This document shows positions 34,695 through 46,700 of a DNA stretch of 64,000 nt, in pieces. The notes beneath the pieces were generated by a model. That model ran no database searches and was not told where the DNA came from. It saw only the letters and a program-made list of their open reading frames with translations. The stretch's first letter is position 1. The number at the start of each line of letters is the position of its first letter. This stretch comes from Beroe ovata (taxonomy: Eukaryota; Ctenophora; Nuda; Beroida; Beroidae). The stretch is from the NCBI GenBank assembly GCA_946803715.1, contig CAMPET010000065.1, forward strand, positions 157,060 through 221,059, read 5' to 3'. The translations under genes and the position numbers were made by a program.

Positions 34695-37625
34695 CTCGTT
34701 GAAAGTGTCGACTGAGTGACTCCTATCAATGACGAGAGTGTTATTGTGAGGTGCGAGTTTCTTCGCTTCCTCGTTTTCCCGACACAACTGTGCGGAGCTA
34801 AGTGTCATCGCCAGATTGTTACCCTGGTCTCTGAGTGTGGGAGAGTAGCATATTAGAACAGTGTGCTTGATCTGTGTATACTGCGTTATTATACTGCGTT
34901 ATCATACTGCGTTATTATACTGCGTTATTATACTGTTATACTGTGGTCTGTGTATACTGTAAACTGCGTTCTTATACTGTGTATACTGTGTACTGTGTTC
35001 TTTTATAATTCTACATTCTATGATACCAAAGAACGCGACAAACTGCCGCCACATCACGAGCAGAAAAAGTGGAGTGACGTCACGGCAGTCAGTCGCTAAT
35101 GCCGCGTCCTTTCACATACCATACCTTTCACATACCTTAGGAGACATATTTATGCGATTCTGGATTTCCGGAGTTTGAATTATTTGGGAAACGAAAATAT
35201 TGGGATTTTCTTAGGAAATCACCAAATTAAATTTCATTACAAATAAATATGTCACCTAAGGTAGATCCAGCGTATAATAACAATCAAATCTAGTTTGTTA
35301 TGGAAAAGTGGCACAGAAACAGAACTCACGATTCCCATAGAACGGCAACATCACTGATGGTGCCCGTTCTCCGTACTTTTACCGTGTGCATCGCCAGTTC
35401 ATACTTTGGATCGGCTGAACAGTTTTCCAAGTTTGGGGAGGAATCATAAGTATTCAATTATAGTTTCGAATACTGACGATAGCTGTGTGCAATTCAATCA
35501 ATTGTTGGGGGCATTCTTCAGAACAGCGACGCCACTAGAACGCCACGAGAATGCCACCACACCGCCACTTGAGTGCCACTAGAACGCCACCGCAGCGCTA
35601 CTATGGTGCCACCNTTGTGTGTCTGTAACATTGTTAGCGGAGAATGTCATCCCCTCAACGTTCATGTCCTTGTGCTCCTCATCCTTTTCCCGGGCCTGCA
35701 GTCACGTGTTAACGTGGCTTATAACGCGTCACTATTGCAGTCACGTGACAAAACGTGATATGTTACCGCAATATAACGCGACATTATGTGAATCACGTAA
35801 TAGTCTAATAGAAGTGATCACATTTTATCCACAAATGTCTTCTTCTTACCGGCATAGGAGGATTCCGCACTGCATCATACTTGACAGCAGATTTCTGAAG
35901 TCTGAACAGCGAACTTGTCCCTCGGAACTTGAGCATGCCGACTGCCGTCAGAAACTCGGTGAGATAAAGTGCAGACTTGTCCTCTGAACTAAAAACTCTG
36001 CGGAAATACGAGGCATGTTACAACTGCAGTTATCCATTATTCATTGCTTAAGGTGCCTGGCCATCCAGCTGGAAGATAGCAAGCGAGAGATTGAGCTAGC
36101 GATAGTGGCGATTGACCGAGCTAGTGGATTGCGCTATACGCGCGCGCGTACGCCGGCCGGCCGCGCGTGCGTGAACTGTTTCGCTGCGCGAAAATTGACC
36201 AAAAATTTCACTCGCGCGTTCCAGTCATGAGAAGACTCTTTCGATAAATTTGATGCGCGTACAATATTGCCACTTTGTCGTATCTTGGAGTGAGGCAGTT
36301 CATGAAGAGACAAAATCTTTCAGGAAAGAATAATCGCCCTGATTTTTAAATTTTTTTGTTAATGAATGATATTTCAGACATTTCAATGATCAACTCGAAA
36401 TCTATCTGTAAAATTAGCCGTGTTTAGGTTCTTGTCAGGTGGGCCTGTTCTGACGAACATAGCCAGCATACCTATGTCACATTTATGCAGGACAGATGGG
36501 CTAGCCAATCGTCAGGCCTGCTCTGACGTGCTGGTGCCAGCGCATTCCAGGGTTAGCATTCCTACGTCACAGTTATGCAGTGGTGTCAGCAAGTAGTGAC
36601 GAATGGGCTACCTAATCGTAACACAGGCCTGTTCTGACGTACTGGTGTCAGCGCATTCCTTCGATAGCATTCCTACGTCACAGTTATGCAGTGGTGTCAG
36701 CAAGTTGTGACGAATGGGGTACACAATCGTCACACATGCCTGTTCTGACGTACTGTAGTTAGCGCATTGCTTAGGCCACAGTTTTGCAGTGGTGTCAGCG
36801 TGTTTTAATATAAAAAGGTGAAAGGGAAGTGAAAATAAACGCGTAGGAGGAAGCCATCGAAATTATCCGTGGAATGAACTCCAAGGAACCCCCACTCTGA
36901 GTGATCGAATGAATCGCACATTCATCCGATAATAATCCTTACAGAAATAATCCTCTAATTCAACAAACGAGTTGATGAGGTTTTTACACTGGTCTCCGCT
37001 AACACTTACTTTGCTAACTGAACTGCTTCTTCATGGATTTCCTCGGGAGTGGCCGCAGAGTTTTTTAATCTGTGTATATCTCCTACCATATGACTGAAAC
37101 AGAGTCACTACAAACACAAGGAAGCTTCTAAAGCTTCTAAAGCTGATGTCATCCTTTACCAACTTTATTTTGTGAACATAAAATTAGGTCAAAATTATAA
37201 TTCAAACTATTTCCATGTTCATTGTTCACGTCATTTTGATTTAGAAAGCTCTCACCACTTACCAAAATTCAACAAAATCGAGTTTTCCGTCGAGGTTTTT
37301 GTCGTAATACCTAAATATGTACCGGCACCTGTGGGGAGAGCATCATTGTGATTTGTGTGTGTGTATTGTGTGTGTAAGTGTGTGTGGCTCTCTTTATGTC
37401 AGTGTGTGCGTGTCTCTGCGCGTGTGTGTGTGCTTGGGGTATGTTTCTGTGTGTAAGTATGTGTCTCGGTGTTTGTGTGTGTACTGTATGTGTGTGTGTG
37501 TGTGTGTGTATATGGNNNNNNNNNNNNNNNNNNNNNNNNNNNNNNNNNNNNNNNNNNNNNNNNNNNNNNNNNNNNNNNNNNNNNNNNNNNNNNNNNNNNN
37601 NNNNNNNNNNNNNNNTGTGTGTGTA

Positions 37626-37657
<32 letters not shown>

Positions 37658-39646
37658 CTGAGCCCTGAGTGCGGAGGTGTCATTGTTATAGGAAAGATTA
37701 AAGTGTGTAAAAGTCACAGAGAAGACATCTCCAACACATAGTAACGGATTTGTTGACATCTTGTACAAAACAAGATAAGGCAATTCCGGTGATGTCCCAA
37801 TAATATGTGGAATGAATACTGTATATATATATCCTTGTCAGCCTTTGTCCACGAACATAAAGTAAAAAAGTTCGAAAACTCTGACAGTTTTTCCTTGATA
37901 ATGAAGTTAATCATAATCACATTGATGTCACAAGGGACCATGATGACTGTGCTTTATGGGTCGAACCATACATTGCAAGTGACAACAAATGGCGTTCTCA
38001 GTAATCTGTCATAACACTGCTGCCAATCACACTTTCACTTTATCACTTGTCACACACTATCACACTATCACTCATCACGATAATCACACTTATCACACAC
38101 TAATCACACTAATTACAGTAGATCACGCAGTAGATCACGCACCTCATTTCCGCGGAAGAACTGCCGTGTGGAGTGTTGGGATCCATTGCAGCGAGACCCA
38201 GGATAAACTCTTGACTTGTTATCTCGTTATCTTTCTTGATGTCAAATGCTCTGAAATATCATTATCTCATTTGTAATGACAGCTGCCGATTTACTATTCC
38301 CATCTCTCATAAACAGAGTTCCTTAACAATATACACAATTCATAGTGTATAGGTACTATACATCGTACACTATAGTATAGCGGTGTTATAAATTAAAAAC
38401 GAGCGCAGGTGCTTTCATTCTTCAATTATGAGTACAATCGAACATCAAAAAACGCCGAAAAAGATAATGAATCATCCCTCTTATTGCACATTTTCTTTCA
38501 CATCGAAAAGTACCTACTTCACGTTAAATATCAGCAGTGTCTCGACATTGATGGGTACCCTATAAACACGGCTCTTGATGTACCTGCAAACTCTGTACCC
38601 CAATACCCGACATGTCCCTGATGATGATGTGTACCTGAAGAAGTCCGGTGCCTGCTCCGCCGGTATGCCGAATCCCGCCATGAGATGTGTGAATATCTCG
38701 AGCGAGGCTGTGTTCTGAGCTCCACACACCCGACCAAAATACTCCATTATCATTGACTGTTCTGAGTGGGTGGGGGGATTTGTAAGTCGGAGAGTGTTCT
38801 TGTCAGTGTTCATTCTTGTCAGTGCTCATTATTGTCAGTGTTCATTCTTGTCAGTGTTCATTCTTGTCAGAGTTCATTCTTGTTAGTGTTCATTCTTGTC
38901 AGAGTTCATTCTTGTCAGAATTCATTCTTGTGGGTATTCATTCTTGTCAGTATTCATTCTTGTCAGTGTTCATTTTTGTCAGTGTTCATTCTTGTCAGTG
39001 TTCATTTTTGTCGGTATTCATTCGTGTCATTTCATGTAATGAAGACGAACGGGACGGTTAACAAGATAAATATTAAGTAGTGAAGTAGTAGGAGAGTTCA
39101 TGACCAATGAACGAGGGGTTATCATTGCTCTATTTGATTTGAACAACATGTGGTTTGGACAATATTCCCTGATAGAATAAGCGATGTTACAAAAAGTTGG
39201 ACATTCCCCACTTTTACACACACTGTGTGTTAATCAAGGGGTAGGGTAGCTGTTGAAATGTAATAGTTGAGTGACATCGAATAGCCCTCACACCTCTTTT
39301 AAAAACTCAGAGTTCATGGATATGTCAGCCGAAAAGTTCGATCAGAATAGCAGTTTGCACAAATATTGATAGGGCACCCAGTTAGACCGTGGCAAATGAA
39401 TTTTTATGTGCGCAGTTGTCGGCAGACCATCAATACCATATGATTTAGACAGGAGAGTGAAGTACAAAAACTCACCTCTGGGACCGAAGTGGGCAGTGTC
39501 GAGGAGGTATTTGTGCATCTTCATCTGGATGGACGAGTATACGAACTTAGTGTTACACCCACACGATCGACTGTTGTGAATACGACACTGCTGGGGCGGG
39601 GGCGTTCCTTCAACTGCCAACACTGATAGTGGGTAGATCTGACCCT
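34695..39646 (-). CDS. EF-hand protein, probable N-terminal part of an EF-hand-PPP phosphatase
   Basis: Minus-strand exons with consistent phases: 39646-39476, 38756-38635, 38250-38143, 37310-37263, 37093-37010, 35988-35850, 35695-35615 (cut by the n at 35614), 35414-35330 and 34830-34695. An exon ending at 39294 is likely but lacks a visible acceptor. Two EF loops are seen. DIKKDNEITSQE is atypical (Lys at position 3, Asn at 6); DKNLDGKLDFVE is canonical, so calcium binding is expected there. A small exon between the two loops may sit in the 100-n gap. Later blocks include LKFRGTSSLFRLQKSAV and YELAMHTVKVRRTGT, which I cannot assign. The last exon ends at GAG|gttt in phase 0 with no stop. 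The frame must therefore continue, most likely into the phosphatase exons at 22924-20900. Confidence 0.72.
34863..34995. repeat. tactgcgttat minisatellite
   Basis: Tandem units of tactgcgttat / tactgtgtat in the intron upstream of the 34830-34695 exon. Confidence 0.75.
35525..35614. repeat. cgccac minisatellite ending at an n join
   Basis: Short degenerate units (tgccactagaacgccac) run into the single n at 35614. On the minus strand the coding exon 35695-35615 ends exactly at this n, so its 3' end and donor are lost. Confidence 0.75.
36443..36805. repeat. 111-bp tandem repeat in EF-hand gene intron
   Basis: The phrase gcctgttctgacg starts at 36443, 36516 (one mismatch), 36627 and 36738. The last three are exactly 111 bp apart; the first unit is shortened. 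Units contain repeated cctacgtcacagttatgcag and ggtgtcag motifs. No coding potential. Confidence 0.85.
37350..37655. repeat. TG microsatellite containing a 100-n gap
   Basis: TG repeats flank a run of exactly 100 n (37516-37615), the only sized gap in the window. It lies in the intron between the two EF-hand exons, and an exon may be hidden in it. Confidence 0.9.
38795..39030. repeat. 16-bp minisatellite
   Basis: About 14 copies of gttcattcttgtcagt with point variants, in the intron 5' of the 38756-38635 exon. Because 16 is not a multiple of three, every frame cycles through the same peptide words. Confidence 0.9.
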
Positions 39647-40079
39647 CTGCAAAGTTATTGTGTCAATAGCAAATTGAGGTGGTGAAATTCTTTGCAAAGT
39701 TATTTCATCACAATGACCTCATTGAGCGGTTGGAGTACAAAAGACCCAAAATTTGAGCTGATAATGAGCCTTCGAATGTGACGAAAACCGCCAATTTGAT
39801 TGATAAACGGTTATTACAAGATGGGTGTCATGCAATACCCAAGAAATAAATTATTTCTCGGTTGAACCCGTAACCATGTTGCGTGTAACCTGGATTATTA
39901 CCGCGCAAAGTACACCTCTGTAATCTACACCTCACCAATGACTCACAACGCAAAAAATCACAGTCTTACTACATGGTTGGGAATCAAAGTATCAAATAGC
40001 AGTGAACATTACATGTAAACACAAAGAATGCAACACAAAGAATGGTTAATAATACTAAGTAATAACTCTAGATTGACAA
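39647..40079. other. Spacer between the EF-hand gene and the Nudix gene
   Basis: Contains the minus-strand acceptor (TTTGCAG) for the 39646 exon. The EF-hand gene start should lie here. No convincing first exon was found; ATG at about 39877 opens only eight codons. Confidence 0.45.
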
Positions 40080-41468
40080 CTAACGTTGAACGACGTATTC
40101 TGCAAACTCGAGCGGCTCGGGTTTACGTAGCGTGGACATCTTGATTTCCGACAGCTTCATCCACTTCTTCTTGACGACCACGTCTGCTACAGGGAATTCG
40201 GTAGTATCTGCTGGTTGCTGAAATAAGACAGTTGTATTTTGTTTGGTACTGGTAAATGTTACATTCTTATTTATTGTAGCTTGAACACTTGAGGATGCGG
40301 AGATGTTTTAGGAATGAGTTCGGTTCTCAAAATGGGAAGGCAGGATTGCTTAGAACAGACGAGAATGTGATAGAACAAGGAATGACATGTCACGTGTAGG
40401 GAGTTATAATACTCTTCTACTGTAATAGTAGTATGATGAGGGAACTATAGATTACCGCATAGAAGATAACTCTGAAGCGAGCCTGGTCATTGGCTACAAG
40501 AGTATGTTCCAAACGTAGAATACCCTTCAAGTTCACGTTAATTCCACCGTCCTGAAATATATGCTGTTCAATAAGCTTTGTTAGGAAGCTACAGGTAAAA
40601 TGATTGATAGCTAAGAAATCCTATTGGCATATATTCAAATACTGAACAGACAATTCTATCTGGAATAGTTCCAGGCAGCAGGATGCAACACAGTGAAAAT
40701 ACCTCTCTACACTTCCTAATTGCAGCATCTTGGAGAGTCTCTCCCTCGTGAACACGTCCGGCTGGCAGCCACCATCCATTGGCATCAACTCTGAGAATTG
40801 GATTGTCATCCCAAGAGTAGGTTACATCACACATATGAGGTGCGTATTTAGCAATGTTTCTCGAGGCGAAGCCGATTCTGCTGCCGATACTGCTGCATTT
40901 CAACGTTTGAGACAACCTCATGAGTTAAATAATAGTCTATTGAGAATGATTTATCAAAAAAATTGGAGAGGTTGCTGAGTACAGTCTTGTTTTGAAGCTT
41001 CAAAGATTTGCTGGCCACTGACAACTGGGAACAATATAGGAATATTAGTAGGCTGTAGGCAGTGTGAATGCATAATAATGTAAAAGTCACAATTATTATC
41101 CATTTCTTGAGACCTACTGTTCTACAATCTATCTATGAGCAACCTAAGTGATAATTTGTCAGCCACTGCAATATTTCATTATGTGCTGTGAATTCTACTT
41201 GTATTATGGAACTCATAAAATTACATTGGTTTATTACACTAGAACTAATATTGAAATTTTGGGGATATTGGTGAGAGTTCACAATGAAAATTGAACTAAA
41301 CCCCATTATGTAATACAAATCAGACCTTTGAACCAGTAAGAAAGTGTCATCTCTCTGTTGAACTAGAATCAGTACAATGTTCACTGTTTGGAAAGTGCAT
41401 TGTACAGAAGTTGGCTTCCCTCGTTCCATCAGGCCTTGGTTAGTTGTTATGTTTGCATTATGAGTCAT
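40080..41468 (-). CDS. Nudix hydrolase, four exons
   Basis: Exons 41468-41326, 40790-40703, 40551-40456 and 40217-40080 join in phase to 154 aa. The order is strand 1 (VNIVLILVQQRDDTFLLVQR), WWLPAGRVHEGE, the helix TLQDAAIRKCRE, then DGGINVNLKGILRLEHT and FRVIFYA. This is the Nudix fold, which hydrolyses nucleoside diphosphates linked to another moiety. The Nudix box (G59 to I81, GX5EX7REUXEEXGU) is interrupted by an intron after E77. It has Lys74 where Glu is usual and Asp78 for the second of the paired Glu. The substrate cannot be named; loss of the RE glutamate may lower activity. The start follows a TATTTCAG acceptor at 41471, so a 5' UTR exon is likely. Confidence 0.85.
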
Positions 41469-43710
41469 TGCTGAAATAGGAACTACTGAAAAGGTATGAA
41501 GTATCAAAGTATAGGATAATCACAAATGATGATAATAAATATCCCAAATGAAAAAATTAGCTAAACCTTATAGGTTTCAAATGACTGAATCTAGTCTGAA
41601 ATTTATAGATGGTCGCAGGATCTAATATTTCACTTGCTCTAATGGCAGACATTGACAGGCGCAATGTGTGTTTCATATGATCTGAAAAATGCAAGTGATA
41701 GGTTGACAGCAAAAGCCGGTCCTGCTTATCTCTTTCTCCTTACATTCTTCCAGACTTGTGGAAAGTATAACTTTGTGGGTTGAATCCGAAATCAAAGTGA
41801 AGAACAAAATTTTGCAATATTTCATATTTTTAATTTCATTTGCCACATGTTCAAAGTTTATTCCATGTCTATTATCATCTATCAAATTCACTAGGCAGTG
41901 TTTTGACACTGACACAGCAGAATGACATTGCCATTGCTGCATATACAAAATATCAACTCAGGAAATGCAAATGTTCAGATGCAATATTCTCCTCGCACTG
42001 CAATAAAAATGGAATAAAAAGTAGAATAATAATAATATAATATAAATATTATGGTCTTCAACCATCACAACTTACATTCAGTCATAACTCAGATAGTAGC
42101 TTACACTTCATAGGCACTTACTTACCTGCCTATCAATTCAAATTTAAGGGTAATAATTTAAAAATTGCGTTTAGTAAATATTTATTCCCTTTTTCTTGGC
42201 TACANTGTGGTGGAAAGGCTTTGATTGATTGAATCCATGGTTCCAATGAAGCAGCCCCAACAATTCAACAATTTATAGACCTCAAATTTGATTGTAATAA
42301 GTAGTGTTGATAAGTTTAAAACAAAGTACAATAAAGTACAATAGTGCCGTTGTACAGGTTATTATATTTTGACGATTTCAGATTTATCCTTTTGTTTGCC
42401 AGATGTTTATTTATCTGACCTCGAGCTCTGTTTTTCTCACGCGATCTGAGAAACAGGCTACAACAGAGGTCAGATAAAAGCTGGCAAGATAGTCAGATAC
42501 ACCGCGCGCTACGACGCACGGCTCCGTGGTTCAAATTTGAACGATGAATTTTAAATCATATGGAGGCTTGCGCGTGCTTGTCTGGCGATACTATAGACCG
42601 CTGACGCAAGCTGAGAACAGGTTGCGCGCGCGCGACGAAATTCTCGACATGGTCTATCATCGATCGACAAGTGCGTGCGCGAGAAACAGAGCTCAGATAA
42701 AATCTGACAACAAGATCCTACATGACAGTATAGTATGCAAATAGTATCCGGCTAATTTTCAGAATTTTTCCTACCGCAGCCCGGTGCCTCGTAATTGTAA
42801 TTCAGCCAAATTCATATTCTCCGAAATAATTGTGTTCCTTATTATCGCATGCAACATATTTTCTTGCTATATTCTCACTAGTGTAATGATTTCTCAATTA
42901 ATTTGAATAGTTTTTATACTTCTACATTAGCAGATGTGCTGAGAGCACATCACTTTGTCTCACAGATCATGCCAAATAAACAGTAAACACACCCTAAATT
43001 TAACCATTATACGCTTAGGGTCTTGACGATTTGGGGAATTTTAAATTGGTGGATAAAAATTGTTGGTGGTAGGAGAATACCGGGATTTTTGCTGAAATCC
43101 TCAAATTTCATACCCCAAAAATATGTAAGGTATCTAAGGTATACTGCAATGTAATTGGGCATCTTATACCTCAGATCATAATATTTTCTTAGCTCTTCCA
43201 TAACTTTATTGTTACTCAATTCAAAATTTTTGTTGCTGAGATATTTTCTTAAATACCAGATTTAGTCTACAACACTTCTTGAAAATTTGTCCAGTGGGCT
43301 TGTCCCCTCCTTAAACCCAAACCAGGGACTTTGTCCTAATTGGGGCTGAACCCCATACCATTACCGCAGCTTGCTGGCTCTGGTGAGGGCTCTCCTGGCT
43401 ATGTGCCTGAAATAGGGTTGCATGAACATTAAACAGGTGTACGGTACACAGTGTATCTATCTTTTAATACAATCAATAAGCATTTGCCTGATCAAATAAT
43501 TGCCAATCCAATACTTGTTCAAATGACAATGGCATTTGTGGATGCAATTGCCATTGTGCCCAGGTATCTGGAGTATGATCAGGATTACATGTGTTGGCTC
43601 TCCCAAATTTAATTATTGTGTTGTATTAAGCTGTTTCTCATAGGAATGTTGTTAGACATCTGAGGGCTTTAATCAGCCCTATCTGCTGTTATCAGATGAT
43701 TCAATAATCC
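41469..43710. other. Intergenic region with repeat fragments and an n join
   Basis: No supported gene. A single n lies at 42205. Around 42285-42320 is a reverse-oriented fragment of the 13.5-13.9 kb foldback element. A hairpin element of the GC-rich family follows at about 42400-42720. 42721-43700 shows nothing recognisable. Confidence 0.6.
42400..42720. mobile_element. GC-rich hairpin element, copy C (MITE-like)
   Basis: Left part: gccagatgtttatttatctgac with the inverted partner gtcagataaaagctggc. Right part: a gcgcgcgcgcgac tract and the reverse complement of the family core (cgaaattctcgac, tctatcatcgatcgac). No ORF. Confidence 0.65.
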
Positions 43711-46700
43711 ATGGTAAGTGGAGTGTTTGTCACAATTATTTCATCTTCCAGATCAGTCATTGATTTATTCAAAGTTGCTGATAATTGTAAATTGAGATTA
43801 AAAGTGTTTCAATCTGTCAGGATTATTCTAAGTTCTGCAGCAATGAATTTGACTTAAAGCAATGGGTGAATGGTGCTTTGGCGCTGGAAGAAAATCCAAA
43901 TACTCTTGTCATGAAGCTACAGCTTCTTATGCAGGTACATTTGCATTTTCTTGATAAATGGAATCTTTTTGTGGATAGATCATTAGAGATCACCTCAAAT
44001 ACATTGAAATGCTGGGCCAATTCTTATATGAATATTGGATTTAATGGTTGCCTTGCCCTAAGGATGAAAATCATGGAATACATGTGGTCTCTTCAAGAGA
44101 GGTTAGTTATTCAAACATCTTCCTCTAGGAAGTTAATGGGTCTCTTGAAGAAGCAACAGTTTCTCTACTCTCCGATATCCCACGAGTTGTAACTGAGATT
44201 CAGGGTCTTAACCATGAGGCTATCTTACTCAAAAAGCAGATGGAACTTGTCCGAAGTGACATCAGTAAGGTTACTAATATTTCTATTCTTTTGCACTATT
44301 TATTTTGTACTGTCCAATTTCTATTCTGGTATCAATAAAAGTGGCTTCTGGTATCATCAGCATTGAAGTATGGTCATTTATTTCACTCAACACAGGTACA
44401 ACATGACACAGAAGAATCAATGTCAAGTGTGGTGAAGTTAGATCAGGTAAAGGAGCGAATGTTAGCAACTGAGAAAAAACTTAAACAAGCTGATAACTGG
44501 TGCGTCCTCAACGAACAGATAGACCAACTGTTTGCTGATCAGGTAAAGGAACTGAAATAAGACATTTATGATTATTCATTTTGATGCACACCAATCCGGG
44601 TCACTAGAATGAAAACGTCTTGGATACTGCTCTGCTCAGTGTTCGGTGATGGAATTTTTTGTGCGAATTCTGTAGCCTCAAAGGCAAAATCTAAGATCGA
44701 TAGGTGGAAGAAAGTGATTTGAACATACCTAATGGACAGTGGACACACTGTCCAAATTAGAGTGACCAACTCACACATGCAGGATTTGGAAGGTGCGTCA
44801 GATAAGCTGGGTGAAATGAGGAGTGCTCTGACAGGTCTTGTCAACTTGCCAGATTACGATGACAGGTGTGAACGTCTCAACAACCTGTCAAACAGGCTCG
44901 AGGCTTTCCTTAGTCCCAAACTCATTGCCACTTTCAATAACTACAAGTAAGTGCAGTGAAACAATTCGATGACTGGGAGCATTCTCCTCATCTCATCATT
45001 CATTGATAATAATTTCCTCATCTCATCAGTCATACCAAGCCCCTGTTGTAAACATCCTGACAACAGCCTTCTCCTCTATAACCCACCCCAATCCAACCCC
45101 TTATATTATTACTAACTTTCAGTGAGAAGGTGGGCGAAGCGGAGCTCTACTACCGCATATTCAGCGACATGGATAGGCGAGGTGAACTGTACAACTATTA
45201 CTACCGAACGCACAAGACAAACTTCACAAAGCTATTCACAGAGCTCCGCACTTCTGGTCCAGTAGATTCATGGCTACACCAGTTCTACTCTTCACTTCTA
45301 GAGCTCTACCATGCTCAGGTTGATTAATTTAATTTTTCCCTATTACGTCTCTTTGTTTTCTCCTTGTATTGTGTCACGACATAATGACAAAAATGCGAAA
45401 CCAAACAAAGAAAAGCAATGATGCCCGCAGTATGGGTGTCAGAGTTAAATAGGTTTGACTCCCGTACCATATTGTTTCGAAACGACATGAACCAATAATT
45501 GTTTTTCTAATTCTGAGATACACCTAGAGTTACAATAGTGTGTTGTCTACAGGTTTCGTGGACCAGTCATGTGTTCGAAGACCATAACAACATAGTTCTA
45601 TCACTGATAACACGATGTCTAGATGCTATTGACTTACAACATGATATCAGTAACTATATTGCCGATTCCCAAACCCCAGTCCTCGCTCTTCAGTCGCTTC
45701 TCGACATCATGACCAGGTACAAGTTTTTCAGTGAGTCAGAGAGTTTGCCTGTTTGTCGTGAGTGATTTTGTGTGCTTGTGTTTGTTCGCGTGTCACTGTC
45801 TTTTTGGCATGTTTTTCGTAACATCAGTGTTCACTATGCACACTTGTTATATGGTTATTCTTGCTGTGAAATTAACAGCTATATTCCCACTGTTTCAGGT
45901 TTGCATCCGCCCTATCTAGAGAGATATCATCAGCCCGAAGTGAAGTGATTGAACAGCTAGGTCGTGCCATAATAGCTCCCTACNTTTTCTTGATAAATGG
46001 AATCTTTTTGTGGATAGATCATTAGAGATCACCTCAAATACATTGAAATGCTGGGCCAATTCTTATATGAATATTGGATTTAATGGTTGCCTTGCCCTAA
46101 GGATGAAAATCATGGAATACATGTGGTCTCTTCAAGAGAGGTTAGTTATTCAAACATCTTCCTCTAGGAAGTTAATGGGTCTCTTGAAGAAGCAACAGTT
46201 TCTCTACTCTCCGATATCCCACGAGTTGTAACTGAGATTCAGGGTCTTAACCATGAGGCTATCTTACTCAAAAAGCAGATGGAACTTGTCCGAAGTGACA
46301 TCAGTAAGGTTACTAATATTTCTATTCTTTTGCACTATTTATTTTGTACTGTCCAATTTCTATTCTGGTATCAATAAAAGTGGCTTCTGGTATCATCAGC
46401 ATTGAAGTATGGTCATTTATTTCACTCAACACAGGTACAACATGACACAGAAGAATCAATGTCAAGTGTGGTGAAGTTAGATCAGGTAAAGGAGCGAATG
46501 TTAGCAACTGAGAAAAAACTTAAACAAGCTGATAACTGGTGCGTCCTCAACGAACAGATAGACCAACTGTTTGCTGATCAGGTAAAGGAACTGAAATAAG
46601 ACATTTATGATTATTCATTTTGATGCACACCAATCCGGGTCACTAGAATGAAAACGTCTTGGATACTGCTCTGCTCAGTGTTCGGTGATGGAATTTTTTG

